Shown: positions 1-5,830, counted from the first letter of the stretch. The stretch is 7,740 nucleotides of DNA from Actinomycetota bacterium (GCA_005884985.1 VAYK01000184.1:1-7740); one strand, 5' to 3'. Program-made: numbers and translations. Notes: a model not told the origin generated them from the letters alone.

Positions 1-1577
1 GGCTCGGGGACCTGCATAGCGGCGTCGCCGTCGCGGACCTCGCGGCCTTCCTGCCAGTCGTCGGAGACGTCCATCCAGAGCTGGTCCCCAATCGGGCTGG
101 ACGGCTCTTCGTCGGCCGGCTGCACGCTTGTGGGCGCCACCTCGACATCCTCTTCAAGGTCGTCCTGCTCCTCCTCGACGTCGTCCTGCTCCTCCTCGAC
201 GTCGTCCTCGTCCGGCAGGTCCCATTCCTCGGAGCCGCCCCGCTGCTCAGCCTCGCCCTCGCCCACGGCGAGCCCGTCGGCGAGCAGGATCTCGTCGGCG
301 GTCGAGCGCAGGTCGCCGCCCAAGTGGCCGCAGGCGGCATCCTTGAGGATCGCACGCGTCAGGTCCTCGATCGCCACCGCGGTGTCGGCCGCGGTCGGAA
401 CGCCGTCGGCGCCCTCAGCCGCAGGAGCGGGCTCGCCGCTCCACAGCTCGCGTTCGAGCGCCAGCGCTCGATCGACGATTGCCTTGGTCTCGGAACGCTG
501 CTCGGGCTCGGCGCACAGGGCGGCGACCCGCATCGGCAACCCGAGGTCGGCCGGACCGCCGCCCTCGAGCACGAAGCGGAGCGCCAGCAGGTAGTCGTTC
601 AGCGCCTCGAGCACCACGTTGCGCTCCAGTCCCGCCTCGAAGCGGGAGATCGCGCGCGCCAATGCGCCTGCCATGCCTGGGCCGTGGCGCACCGGTCGCC
701 CGAATGGGGTCGAGCGGTAGGCGAGCACGCGACACAGGGTCGTCAGGTCGCCGAGCACGTCCTCGTCGAGACGGTAGCCGCCTCGCCTGGGGCGGCCGGC
801 GCCGGTCGCAATCCGCCGCCAGCGATTGGCGCCGGCCCGGGTCCACGCATACGGTCCCAATCCCACGCCACCGGACTGGAAGAGGCGGAGCGCGGTGATC
901 AGTTGGCGGAAGGCCTCGACGGCGCGCGCGCCAGCGTCCGGCTTTGGTTCTCCATCTTCATGGCTCCCATCGCTGTCGCTCACCCGCGCCGCGGCGAGGA
1001 AGGTGGGCTCCCAGCCGGCGGCGCCCGCCCCCTCCAAGGCCCGGGCCTCGGCCGGCACGTCGACCGTGTCGGCGCGAACGATCGTCGCCGTCGCAAGTTC
1101 GAGCCGCACGAGCGGCATCTGCAGTCCGCGCAGCGGGACGACGACCTCGATCTCGTCTTCCCTGGTCTCGCCTCCGGCCTCGAGCTCGGTGATCGCCTCG
1201 CCCAGCCGCTCGCCGTCGAGCGAGAAGTCCGTGGAGTCCGTCCACAGACGGCACAGGAAGACGGTTCCGGCAAGCTCGGCGCGCTTGCGGGCATCCGGCG
1301 GAACCTGGATCCCGAACTCCTCGAGGTATGGGCCTGCGAGCTCGGCGGATTCGATCGCCGCGCATGCGGACCCGAACGAGTCGAGCTCCAGCAGCGCCGG
1401 GGCGTGGTCGCGGACGAAGCGCTCGGTCAGCGGGACGTACCGAGGGAGAGGCGAGCCGTTGCCCGACTCCTGCACGTCGTAGGGAATCTCGTGGCCAGCC
1501 GCCACCAGCTCGCGGAAGCGCTTCGCGGCGTCCCCGGCCATCGTCCGCAGAGCCTCTCGAGCAACCAGGTCGCGCAT
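1..1577 (-). CDS. Large uncharacterised protein with acidic repeat tail (3' end beyond window)
   Basis: The reverse strand is open without a stop from the ATG at 1577 down to base 1, giving 525 residues and running off the left edge. I do not recognise the family with confidence and assign no function. Residues 1-200 are a mixed alpha/beta-looking region with many acidic residues. Residues 201-217 are a polar, probably disordered linker. Residues 218-440 look mostly helical and include GGVGLGPYAW (236-245) and a helix around RFEAGLER (312-319) followed by ALNDYLLALRFVLEG. That layout vaguely recalls HEPN-like helical domains, but no Rx4-6H catalytic motif is visible. Residues 457-479 are an almost purely Asp/Glu/Gln/Val stretch built from tandem seven-residue units. 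There is no signal peptide or membrane segment. The ATG at 1577 is the first plausible in-frame start: codons upstream to about 1650 contain no ATG, GTG or TTG. A GGAGG at 1609-1613 is too far away to serve it, and Met13 (1541) is an alternative. It lies 165 bases downstream of the HxlR gene, on the same strand. Confidence 0.8.
   Translation of the reverse strand, partial: MRDLVAREALRTMAGDAAKRFRELVAAGHEIPYDVQESGNGSPLPRYVPLTERFVRDHAPALLELDSFGSACAAIESAELAGPYLEEFGIQVPPDARKRAELAGTVFLCRLWTDSTDFSLDGERLGEAITELEAGGETREDEIEVVVPLRGLQMPLVRLELATATIVRADTVDVPAEARALEGAGAAGWEPTFLAAARVSDSDGSHEDGEPKPDAGARAVEAFRQLITALRLFQSGGVGLGPYAWTRAGANRWRRIATGAGRPRRGGYRLDEDVLGDLTTLCRVLAYRSTPFGRPVRHGPGMAGALARAISRFEAGLERNVVLEALNDYLLALRFVLEGGGPADLGLPMRVAALCAEPEQRSETKAIVDRALALERELWSGEPAPAAEGADGVPTAADTAVAIEDLTRAILKDAACGHLGGDLRSTADEILLADGLAVGEGEAEQRGGSEEWDLPDEDDVEEEQDDVEEEQDDLEEDVEVAPTSVQPADEEPSSPIGDQLWMDVSDDWQEGREVRDGDAAMQVPE
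159..200. repeat. Two exact 21-bp tandem copies encoding an acidic heptapeptide
   Basis: The 21-bp unit occurs at 159-179 and again, identically, at 180-200. A degenerate partial third copy begins at 201. Read on the minus strand the unit encodes VEEEQDD, in frame with the large leftward gene, and forms the core of its acidic tail. Because the period is a multiple of three, gain or loss of copies would leave the frame intact, so the tail length could vary between strains. Confidence 0.85.
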
Positions 1578-1742
1578 GCCCGACCGTTTCTGCCGCGCAA
1601 GCGCGCTTCCTCCCGTGCAGGAACGCTTGCAGCGCCCCCACGCCCACCGCCACTGGGCCGAAGGATCCGCCTATGGCCGGCGATATTCGGCCCACCGCAA
1701 GCGGACGGGGGCGGAACGCGAGCGGACCGGGGCGCACCCCAG

Positions 1743-2090
1743 CTAAGCGGCGACCGGCTCGCGCTGCTCGGCGGCGGGCTGCCCATCGAGCAGCCAGCGC
1801 CGGCCGTAGGCGCGCATATCCTCGATCAGCGGCACCAGGGCGCAACCCTTCTCGGTCAGGCGGTACTCAACCCTCGGCGGGACCTCGGGATAGGTGCGCC
1901 GCTCAACGATCCCGTGCTCCTCAAGTGCCCGCAGACGCAGCGAGAGGGTGCGCGGGCTGATCCCTTCCAGCGAGCGCTCCAGCTCGCAGAAGCGCCGGCT
2001 TCCGTCGGCCAGATCGCGAATCAACAGGAGGGTCCACTTGCCGGAGATGATCTCCGCGCAAGAACCAACTGGACAGGGATTCTCAGTCAT
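1743..2090 (-). CDS. HxlR-family winged-helix transcriptional regulator
   Basis: A 115-residue protein that reads as a complete HxlR-type DNA-binding regulator, the usual length for the family. Family hallmarks are visible in order: an N-terminal CPVGSC at 6-11; GKWTLLLIRDL (17-27); the recognition-helix region GISPRTLSLRLRALEEHGIVER (43-64); the wing containing YPEVPPRVEYRLTEKG (67-82); and a C-terminal dimerisation helix (about 83-102). Cys6, Cys11 and Cys35 are notable because some HxlR proteins (YodB, HypR) sense oxidants or electrophiles through a conserved N-terminal cysteine. Redox sensing here is only inference. I chose the ATG at 2090 because the family begins within a few residues of CPV. 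Longer versions of the frame read into low-complexity translation and into the pilT gene. No convincing Shine-Dalgarno sequence precedes it. It lies 65 bases downstream of pilT on the same strand. It could regulate itself or a neighbour, but the target is not visible. Confidence 0.92.
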   Translation of the reverse strand: MTENPCPVGSCAEIISGKWTLLLIRDLADGSRRFCELERSLEGISPRTLSLRLRALEEHGIVERRTYPEVPPRVEYRLTEKGCALVPLIEDMRAYGRRWLLDGQPAAEQREPVAA

Positions 2091-2124
2091 TTCGTTGGCG
2101 ATCGAGCCGGGGGGTGGGTCCGTC

Positions 2125-2136
2125 GTCAGCCCTGAC
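2125..2136. promoter_or_regulatory. Possible operator palindrome upstream of the HxlR gene
   Basis: The sequence GTCAG-CC-CTGAC is a perfect inverted repeat of 5-bp arms around 2 bp. It sits in the short gap between pilT and the HxlR gene, about 12 bases downstream of a possible -10 element. A dimeric winged-helix repressor bound there would block transcription start, so autoregulation is plausible. A palindrome this short also occurs by chance. Confidence 0.3.
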
Positions 2137-2148
2137 CGCCAAGGCCGA

Positions 2149-2154
2149 GTATAG
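2149..2154 (-). promoter_or_regulatory. Possible -10 element for the HxlR gene
   Basis: The minus strand reads TATACT here, a 5/6 match to the consensus -10, immediately after the pilT stop codon. No good -35 hexamer lies 16-18 bases upstream (the region overlaps the end of pilT), so the promoter is weak or activator-dependent if real. Transcription would start near 2142, giving an HxlR leader of about 50 nt. Confidence 0.35.
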
Positions 2155-2155
2155 C

Positions 2156-3319
2156 TCAATGCTTTACGAACTGAAGTGAGTTCTCGGGGTCCTCGCCGTC
2201 GCCCCCGAGAGTGCCGCCCAGCTGCTCGATACCGCTCGCCCGCTGGCCGTGAGCGGCGAGCATCAGCTTGAAGTCGTGGGAGCTGGAGGCGACCTCGAAG
2301 GCGATCTTCTCGCTGATGTTGCCGGCGACGACGTGCTTCAGCAGGGCCTGGTCGAAGGTCTGCATCCCGTAGTAGGAGCCCTCGGAGATCACCTCGGTCA
2401 CCCGACCGGTCTCCTGTGGATTGAGGATCAGGTCCTGCACTCGGCCGGTGACCACCATCACCTCGCAAACGGCGACACGCCCGTGGCCGTCGACGCGCGG
2501 CACGAGCCGCTGCGAGACCGCCCCACGGAGCGTCGAGGCGAGCATCACCCGCGCCTGCTGCTGGAGGTGCGGAGGGAAGAAGTCGACGATCCGGTCGATC
2601 GTCTCGGTGGCGTCGAGGGTGTGGAGCGTGGACAGCACCAGGTGCCCCGTCTCGGCGGCCGCGAGCGCCGTACGGACCGTCTCCTCGTCGCGCATCTCGC
2701 CGATCAGGATCACGTCGGGGTCCTGGCGCAGCACCCGGCGCATCGCCCTGGCGAAGCTCTCCGTGTCCTGGCCGACCTCGCGCTGGTTGATGATCGAGAG
2801 CTTGTCCCGGTGCAGGTACTCGATCGGGTCCTCGAGCGTGACGACGTGGCGCGATCGGCTCGAGTTGATGTGGTCGATCATCGCCGCCAGCGTCGTCGAC
2901 TTGCCCGAGCCGGTCGTTCCCGTGAGCAGGATGATCCCGCGCGGCTGCTCGGCCAGCTCGCGGATCACCTCGGGCAGCCCGAGGTCGTCGATCGTACGCA
3001 CCTGGAAGGGAATCGCACGGCAGGCGATCGAGACGTAACCGCGCTGGCGAAAGGCGTTGACTCGGAAGCGCGACACCCCGCGAATCTCATACGAGAAGTC
3101 GGCCTCGCCCTCGTTGGCGAACTCCTCGAGCAGCTGGTCGTCGGTGAGGATGTGCTCGAGCGCGGCGTGAGCGTCCTCCTCGGTCAGCGGCTGAGCGCCG
3201 TCAATCGGGCGCAGGGCGCCGTGGACGCGCGCCATCGGTGGCGAGGCCACCTTGACGTGCAGGTCCGAGCCTTCCCGCTCGACCACGTAGCGCAGCGCAG
3301 CGTCAATGTCGAACGCCAT
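2156..3319 (-). CDS. pilT: PilT/PilU-family twitching-motility (retraction) ATPase
   Basis: A 387-residue hexameric secretion-type ATPase. In type IV pilus systems PilT powers pilin disassembly and pilus retraction from the cytoplasmic face of the membrane. All core motifs are present. In the numbering used here (one residue longer, from the GTG at 3322) they are: Walker A GTTGSGKS (135-142); Asp box VTLEDPIEYLH (161-171); Walker B region DPDVILIGEMRD (201-212); and His box STLHTLDA (231-238). The PAS-like N-terminal domain (about 5-105) contains the typical SDLHVKVASPPMARVHG. The length fits PilT, apart from a Gly/Asp-rich tail of about 20 residues ending in VKH. A GAGGG lies just upstream; the ATG at 3319 is preferred, with the adjacent GTG at 3322 as an alternative. 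No other pilus gene is in the window, so the partner machinery must be elsewhere. The gene follows the small zinc-ribbon gene by about 65 bases, which hold a hairpin. Confidence 0.93.
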   Translation of the reverse strand: MAFDIDAALRYVVEREGSDLHVKVASPPMARVHGALRPIDGAQPLTEEDAHAALEHILTDDQLLEEFANEGEADFSYEIRGVSRFRVNAFRQRGYVSIACRAIPFQVRTIDDLGLPEVIRELAEQPRGIILLTGTTGSGKSTTLAAMIDHINSSRSRHVVTLEDPIEYLHRDKLSIINQREVGQDTESFARAMRRVLRQDPDVILIGEMRDEETVRTALAAAETGHLVLSTLHTLDATETIDRIVDFFPPHLQQQARVMLASTLRGAVSQRLVPRVDGHGRVAVCEVMVVTGRVQDLILNPQETGRVTEVISEGSYYGMQTFDQALLKHVVAGNISEKIAFEVASSSHDFKLMLAAHGQRASGIEQLGGTLGGDGEDPENSLQFVKH

Positions 3320-3354
3320 CACCCTCGCTTATCGGGCGCGCGGCGACCTCGCTT

Positions 3355-3377
3355 GAGCCCGGCGGACGCCGGCGCTC
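3355..3377 (-). terminator. GC-rich stem-loop between zinc-ribbon gene and pilT, no T-tract
   Basis: The strand reads GAGC-CCGGCG-GA-CGCCGG-C-GCTC, a 10-bp stem with one bulged base and a tiny loop, beginning 8 bases past the zinc-ribbon gene's stop codon. Neither side has a run of T's, so it is a poor intrinsic terminator. It could instead act as an mRNA processing or stability element separating the zinc-ribbon message from pilT. Confidence 0.4.
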
Positions 3378-3384
3378 AGAACGA

Positions 3385-3735
3385 CTACGCAGCGACTTCC
3401 TTGCGGGCGTTGCGCACGGCGCCGATCGATGTGTGGGCGGCTCTGGCGATCTCGCCCTCGGTGCGCTCCGGGTCGCGGGCGATCTCGAACTTGACCACCG
3501 CCTGGGAGCGCAACTTCGCACGAGCCACGATGCCGACTTCGCCGGCCTCCTCGAGGGCGGCGTCGATCGCCCGCTCGCGCCGACAGACCAGGCAGTAGTG
3601 ATGACCGTCTGCGTCGCGGACCCAGTGCGGGGGCGCGGTGCCCTCGCCCAGGCCGTTCGTCCATGTGCTGGTCATCTCGCAGCGGGCGCAGGTCCACTGC
3701 GCCGGGCGAGGGTTGATTGCGGTTGCGGTGGGGAT
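3385..3735 (-). CDS. Small zinc-ribbon protein with C-terminal HTH-like segment; apparent ATC start
   Basis: I do not recognise a named family. Read from the ATC at 3735 the product is 116 residues. It has two Cys pairs, TCARC near residues 15-19 and YCLVC near 47-51, spaced like a treble-clef or zinc-ribbon fold that would bind one zinc. A charged helical segment follows. The C-terminal TEGEIARAAHTSIGAVRNAR resembles a helix-turn-helix, so a DNA-binding or RNA-polymerase-associated role is possible but unproven. The only canonical in-frame start is the ATG at 3675, which gives 96 residues and removes the first Cys pair. The frame stays open upstream to a TAG at 3862-3864 with no ATG, GTG or TTG. 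A strong GGAGGT (3741-3746) lies 5 bases before the ATC, which favours the longer form or a base error there. It sits between the sigma gene and pilT, on the same strand. Confidence 0.8.
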   Translation of the reverse strand: MPTATAINPRPAQWTCARCEMTSTWTNGLGEGTAPPHWVRDADGHHYCLVCRRERAIDAALEEAGEVGIVARAKLRSQAVVKFEIARDPERTEGEIARAAHTSIGAVRNARKEVAA

Positions 3736-3740
3736 GAGGT

Positions 3741-3746
3741 ACCTCC
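3741..3746 (-). promoter_or_regulatory. Strong Shine-Dalgarno site that decides the zinc-ribbon start
   Basis: The minus strand reads GGAGGT, a near-perfect anti-16S match. It is followed by ACCTC and then the codon ATC at 3733-3735. The spacing is ideal for initiation at that codon, while the ATG at 3675 is about 65 bases away and has no comparable site. Confidence 0.65.
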
Positions 3747-3871
3747 GTTCTTGATTGACCTGTCTGGCGGCTTCTGAGCGGTAAGAGCCAAGCTCAGCGT
3801 GGGAAGCAGGGAGCGTGGCGTCTACTGCACGCGAGCGACCGATGACCGCGCTGAGCGCTGGCTATGGCCGC

Positions 3872-4975
3872 TCAGGCAACTTCTCGAAGCTTCTGTGCCT
3901 CAGCCAGTGACTGGAGCTTCTTCAGCGACTGGTTCTCGATCTGGCGGATTCGCTCTCGGGTGACGTTGAATGTCCGCCCGACCTCGTCCAGGGTGCGCGG
4001 GTGCTCGCCACCCAGTCCGTAGCGAAGCTCGAGCACGCGCCGCTCCCGGTAGGAGAGGTTCTCGAGCGCCTCGCGCAGCGCCTCCTTGGTGAGCAGGTCG
4101 GCGGCGCGCTCGAACGGCGACTCGGCCTTCTCGTCGGCGATGAACTGGCCGAACTCGGACTCCTCCTCGTCGCCGACCGGCTTCTCCAGCGAGACCGGGG
4201 CCTGCGCCGAGCGCTTGATCTGATCGACCTCCTCGGGATCGATCCCCGTGACCTCGGCGATCTCCTCTGGCGTCGGCTCACGGCCGAGCTCGGTGACCAG
4301 CTTGCGCTCCGCGCGGCCGATCTTGTTCAGCTTCTCGACCACGTGGACCGGAATCCGGATCGTGCGCGCCTTGTCCGCCAGCGCCCGGGCAATCGCCTGG
4401 CGGATCCACCAGGTGGCGTAGGTCGAGAACTTGAACCCCTTGCGGTAGTCGAACTTCTCGGCCGCGCGCACCAGGCCGAGCGTCCCCTCCTGGATCAGGT
4501 CGAGGAAGGGCAGGCCCTGGTTGCGATAGTTCTTGGCGATCGAGACGACCAGGCGCAGGTTCGACTCGACCATCTTCTGCTTCGCGTCGAGGTCGCCGCG
4601 CTCGATCCGCTTCGCAAGCTCCACCTCCTCCTGCGCGGTCAGCAGGCGCACCTTGCCGATGTCCTTGAGGAAGAGCTGCAGGGAGTCGGTAGTCATGTCC
4701 GGCTTCAGGTCGAGCGCCGTGGGCTTGCGGCGCTTGCCGCGCTTGTCGGACTCCGCATCGGCCGCGGGCGCGGCGGCCTGCGCAGGATCGACGTCCTCGA
4801 CCAGCTCGACACCCTGGCGCTCGAGGTACGCGTAGAGCTCCTCGATGTCGGACTCGTCCAGGTCGACCTCGGACACGGCGGTGGCGACCTCGCCGTACGA
4901 GATCACGCCATCCTGCTGGCCCTTGACGACAAGGCCCTTCACCTCGTCAAGTTCTTGAATCTCCGCAACTAGCAT
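3872..4975 (-). CDS. rpoD: Primary RNA polymerase sigma factor (sigma-70, RpoD/SigA)
   Basis: The housekeeping sigma factor, which directs core RNA polymerase to -10/-35 promoters. It is 367 residues from the ATG at 4975. In that numbering: a region 1.1-like autoinhibitory domain (about 1-60); an Ala/Lys/Arg-rich linker (about 63-85); region 1.2 with SLQLFLKDIGKVRLLTAQEE (98-117); region 2 from NLRLVVSIAKNYRNQGLPFL (139-158) through KFSTYATWWIRQAI (182-195), the -10 binding and melting region; region 3 starting TIRIPVHVVEKLNKI (205-219); and region 4.2 with RTLDEVGRTFNVTRERIRQI (327-346), the -35-reading HTH. Region 1.1 plus complete regions 2-4 mark it as a group 1 sigma rather than an alternative one. 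The frame extends to a GTG at 4999 (375 residues). I prefer the ATG because a GAGAG lies 6 bases before it and the GTG lacks a site. Its leader holds promoter-like and terminator-like elements, described separately. Confidence 0.95.
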   Translation of the reverse strand: MLVAEIQELDEVKGLVVKGQQDGVISYGEVATAVSEVDLDESDIEELYAYLERQGVELVEDVDPAQAAAPAADAESDKRGKRRKPTALDLKPDMTTDSLQLFLKDIGKVRLLTAQEEVELAKRIERGDLDAKQKMVESNLRLVVSIAKNYRNQGLPFLDLIQEGTLGLVRAAEKFDYRKGFKFSTYATWWIRQAIARALADKARTIRIPVHVVEKLNKIGRAERKLVTELGREPTPEEIAEVTGIDPEEVDQIKRSAQAPVSLEKPVGDEEESEFGQFIADEKAESPFERAADLLTKEALREALENLSYRERRVLELRYGLGGEHPRTLDEVGRTFNVTRERIRQIENQSLKKLQSLAEAQKLREVA

Positions 4976-5052
4976 TCGTTCGCTCTCGTCTTCCTTCACT
5001 TACGGTCTTGAATCTGCTCGGCTCTGTCTCCTACCGACCCTAGCCCCTACCC

Positions 5053-5061
5053 CCTATATCA
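5053..5061 (-). promoter_or_regulatory. Possible extended -10 promoter proximal to rpoD
   Basis: The minus strand reads TGATATAGG: a TGn extension followed by TATAGG (4/6 to the -10 consensus). No good -35 lies upstream. Transcription would begin near 5046, giving a leader of about 70 nt to the ATG at 4975 and bypassing the terminator-like hairpin at 5130-5157. Confidence 0.35.
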
Positions 5062-5129
5062 GGGCGCCTGAGCTCACTCCGGGAGTCGCATGCGTCCGGC
5101 GCTGTCGCCTCGAAACCCGATAAGCGGAC

Positions 5130-5157
5130 AAAAACGCGGACCGGGGGCCGATCCGCG
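5130..5157 (-). terminator. Intrinsic-terminator-like hairpin inside the rpoD upstream region
   Basis: Read leftward, a stem of CGCGGA pairing with TCCGCG encloses an inner CGG/CCG stem with a CCC loop and one mismatch (5157-5135). It is followed directly by TTTTT (5134-5130). This is the expected shape of a Rho-independent terminator. No leftward protein gene ends here; it lies about 155 bases before the rpoD start. It could therefore attenuate the rpoD leader or end a short non-coding transcript. The other strand has no T-tract after the hairpin, so it is not bidirectional. Confidence 0.55.
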
Positions 5158-5195
5158 CGCCCCTCAGCGGGATACCCATTCCCGGTGCGAGGGCT

Positions 5196-5201
5196 TGTCA
5201 A
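5196..5201 (-). promoter_or_regulatory. Consensus -35 hexamer, second possible leftward promoter
   Basis: The minus strand reads a perfect TTGACA. The best partner is GGGTAT at 5172-5177 with an 18-base spacer, a poor -10. It may be a secondary start or a chance match; the TTGACT/TACGAT pair just upstream is stronger. Confidence 0.25.
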
Positions 5202-5213
5202 ACGTCTGTTCGC

Positions 5214-5242
5214 ATCGTAACCGCTATATTTTCTGAAGTCAA
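5214..5242 (-). promoter_or_regulatory. Sigma-70-type promoter firing leftward toward rpoD
   Basis: On the minus strand a -35 TTGACT (5237-5242, 5/6) is separated by exactly 17 bases from a -10 TACGAT (5214-5219, 4/6, with the key T-A and A-T positions kept). The predicted start is near 5207, about 230 bases before the rpoD ATG. A transcript would meet the terminator-like hairpin after about 75 nt. This is the best promoter match I see in the gap. Confidence 0.5.
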
Positions 5243-5256
5243 GTTCTGAAATCAAG
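5231..5256. repeat. Tandem 13-bp direct repeat over the leftward promoter
   Basis: TTCTGAAGTCAAG (5231-5243) is followed immediately by TTCTGAAATCAAG (5244-5256), with one mismatch in 13. The first copy contains the -35 hexamer of the leftward promoter; the second places a similar TTGATT 13 bases further upstream. It lies in the most AT-rich part of the divergent region. It could be a regulator binding pair, a duplicated -35, or a slippage product. Confidence 0.7.
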
Positions 5257-5427
5257 GTATTTCCGCCAGTTCTGAGCGGGAAACTCGCTTTGTGCACCGA
5301 ACCTGGCATGCCGAAGCAGGCTCGGAGGCCGGGCTGCCCAGTCAAAGAAACACGCATGGGGGCCCGGAGTTACGGAGCTCGGGCGGTTCACGCATGCGTC
5401 CGTCGAGCGCGATGGAATAGAGGCTAT

Positions 5428-5799
5428 ATGGTCGACGAGCAGACCCAGCCCGAGGCCGAGGGGACCCATGAGGATGCCGACGATCAGGGCGGCGTGTTCG
5501 GCAAACTCCCCGGCACACGCCCGGGGGTGCGAAGCCCCCGGCGCGGCCGGCAGTCTCGACCCGCCGGGCAGCCGAAGCCGAGCGCCGCGCGAGCGACCCC
5601 GAGTCGCCCGTCTGCCCGGCCACCCGCGCCCTCCCCGGGAGCGGAGCCCGAAACCCCCCCGGCTGCCGGGACCGAGCACGGCGGCGTCGAGGACCTCGCA
5701 TGGGCGGGGATCGCGGTGGCTGCAGAGGCGGCGACGCTCGGCGTACGGCTTTTGAGCCGCGCCGTGGAGGCGGTGCGCAAGCCCCCGGACCGCCGGTGA
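5428..5799 (+). CDS. Small Pro/Arg-rich protein with C-terminal hydrophobic helix, upstream of yihY
   Basis: Unrecognised 123-residue protein. Residues 1-20 are acidic and polar. Residues 28-83 are a Pro/Ala/Arg/Ser-rich, surely disordered segment. Residues 87-117 (from VEDLAWAGIAVAAEAATLGV) form one helix with a hydrophobic face, amphipathic or weakly membrane-associated, ending in a basic tail. It is too polar for a confident transmembrane call. The frame extends to an ATG at 5290, but the extra 46 residues look like translated leader. The ATG at 5428 has an AGAGG a few bases upstream and begins a sensible MVDEQTQ. It ends 31 bases before the YihY-type gene on the same strand, so the two are probably co-transcribed and may work together at the membrane. 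Low-complexity composition leaves some doubt that it is coding. Confidence 0.6.
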   Translation: MVDEQTQPEAEGTHEDADDQGGVFGKLPGTRPGVRSPRRGRQSRPAGQPKPSAARATPSRPSARPPAPSPGAEPETPPAAGTEHGGVEDLAWAGIAVAAEAATLGVRLLSRAVEAVRKPPDRR

Positions 5800-5830
5800 C
5801 GCCGGCTGCCCTCGACCTGGCGGAACGGCG

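Larger units (their letters stand above)
4976..5427. other. Divergent intergenic control region between rpoD and the rightward pair
   Basis: These 452 bases hold no gene I can support. The left part (4976-5210) would be leader of the leftward rpoD transcript and carries the terminator-like hairpin and promoter elements listed separately. The centre (about 5190-5260) is the most AT-rich stretch. On the plus strand it has TTGTCA (5195-5200) and TATATT (5225-5230), but these are 24 bases apart, too far for one promoter, so the rightward start is not located. The right part (5257-5427) is probable leader for the rightward pair and includes a bulged hairpin at 5362-5384. A 12-bp word, CGCATGCGTCCG, occurs at both 5087-5098 and 5391-5402. 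Confidence 0.6.

Noticed and set aside
130..594. Serine-rich plus-strand frame of 154 residues
   Set aside because: Its poly-Ser character is simply the complement of the Asp/Glu tract in the leftward gene.
1578..1742. Terminator or promoter between the HxlR gene and the large gene
   Set aside because: Only a 4-bp GGGG/CCCC hairpin (1729-1740) without T's and no convincing -10/-35 pair were found.
324..2135. 603-residue plus-strand open frame
   Set aside because: It lies opposite the large leftward gene and the HxlR gene. Its translation is low-complexity Arg/Ala/Gly-rich with no family features, as expected for antisense of GC-rich coding DNA.
2091..2468. N-terminal extension of the HxlR protein to 2468
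   Set aside because: The added sequence is out-of-frame pilT coding sequence; HxlR proteins start close to the conserved Cys.
3303..3521. 72-residue minus-strand frame overlapping the zinc-ribbon gene
   Set aside because: Arg/Ser-rich shadow in an alternate frame of the zinc-ribbon gene, without its own start context.
2249..3598. 449-residue plus-strand open frame
   Set aside because: Antisense to pilT and the zinc-ribbon gene; the composition is that of a reverse complement and no domain is recognisable.
5290..5427. Upstream start for the small Pro/Arg-rich protein
   Set aside because: The extra residues have leader-like, unstructured translation, and the ATG at 5428 has the better ribosome-binding context.
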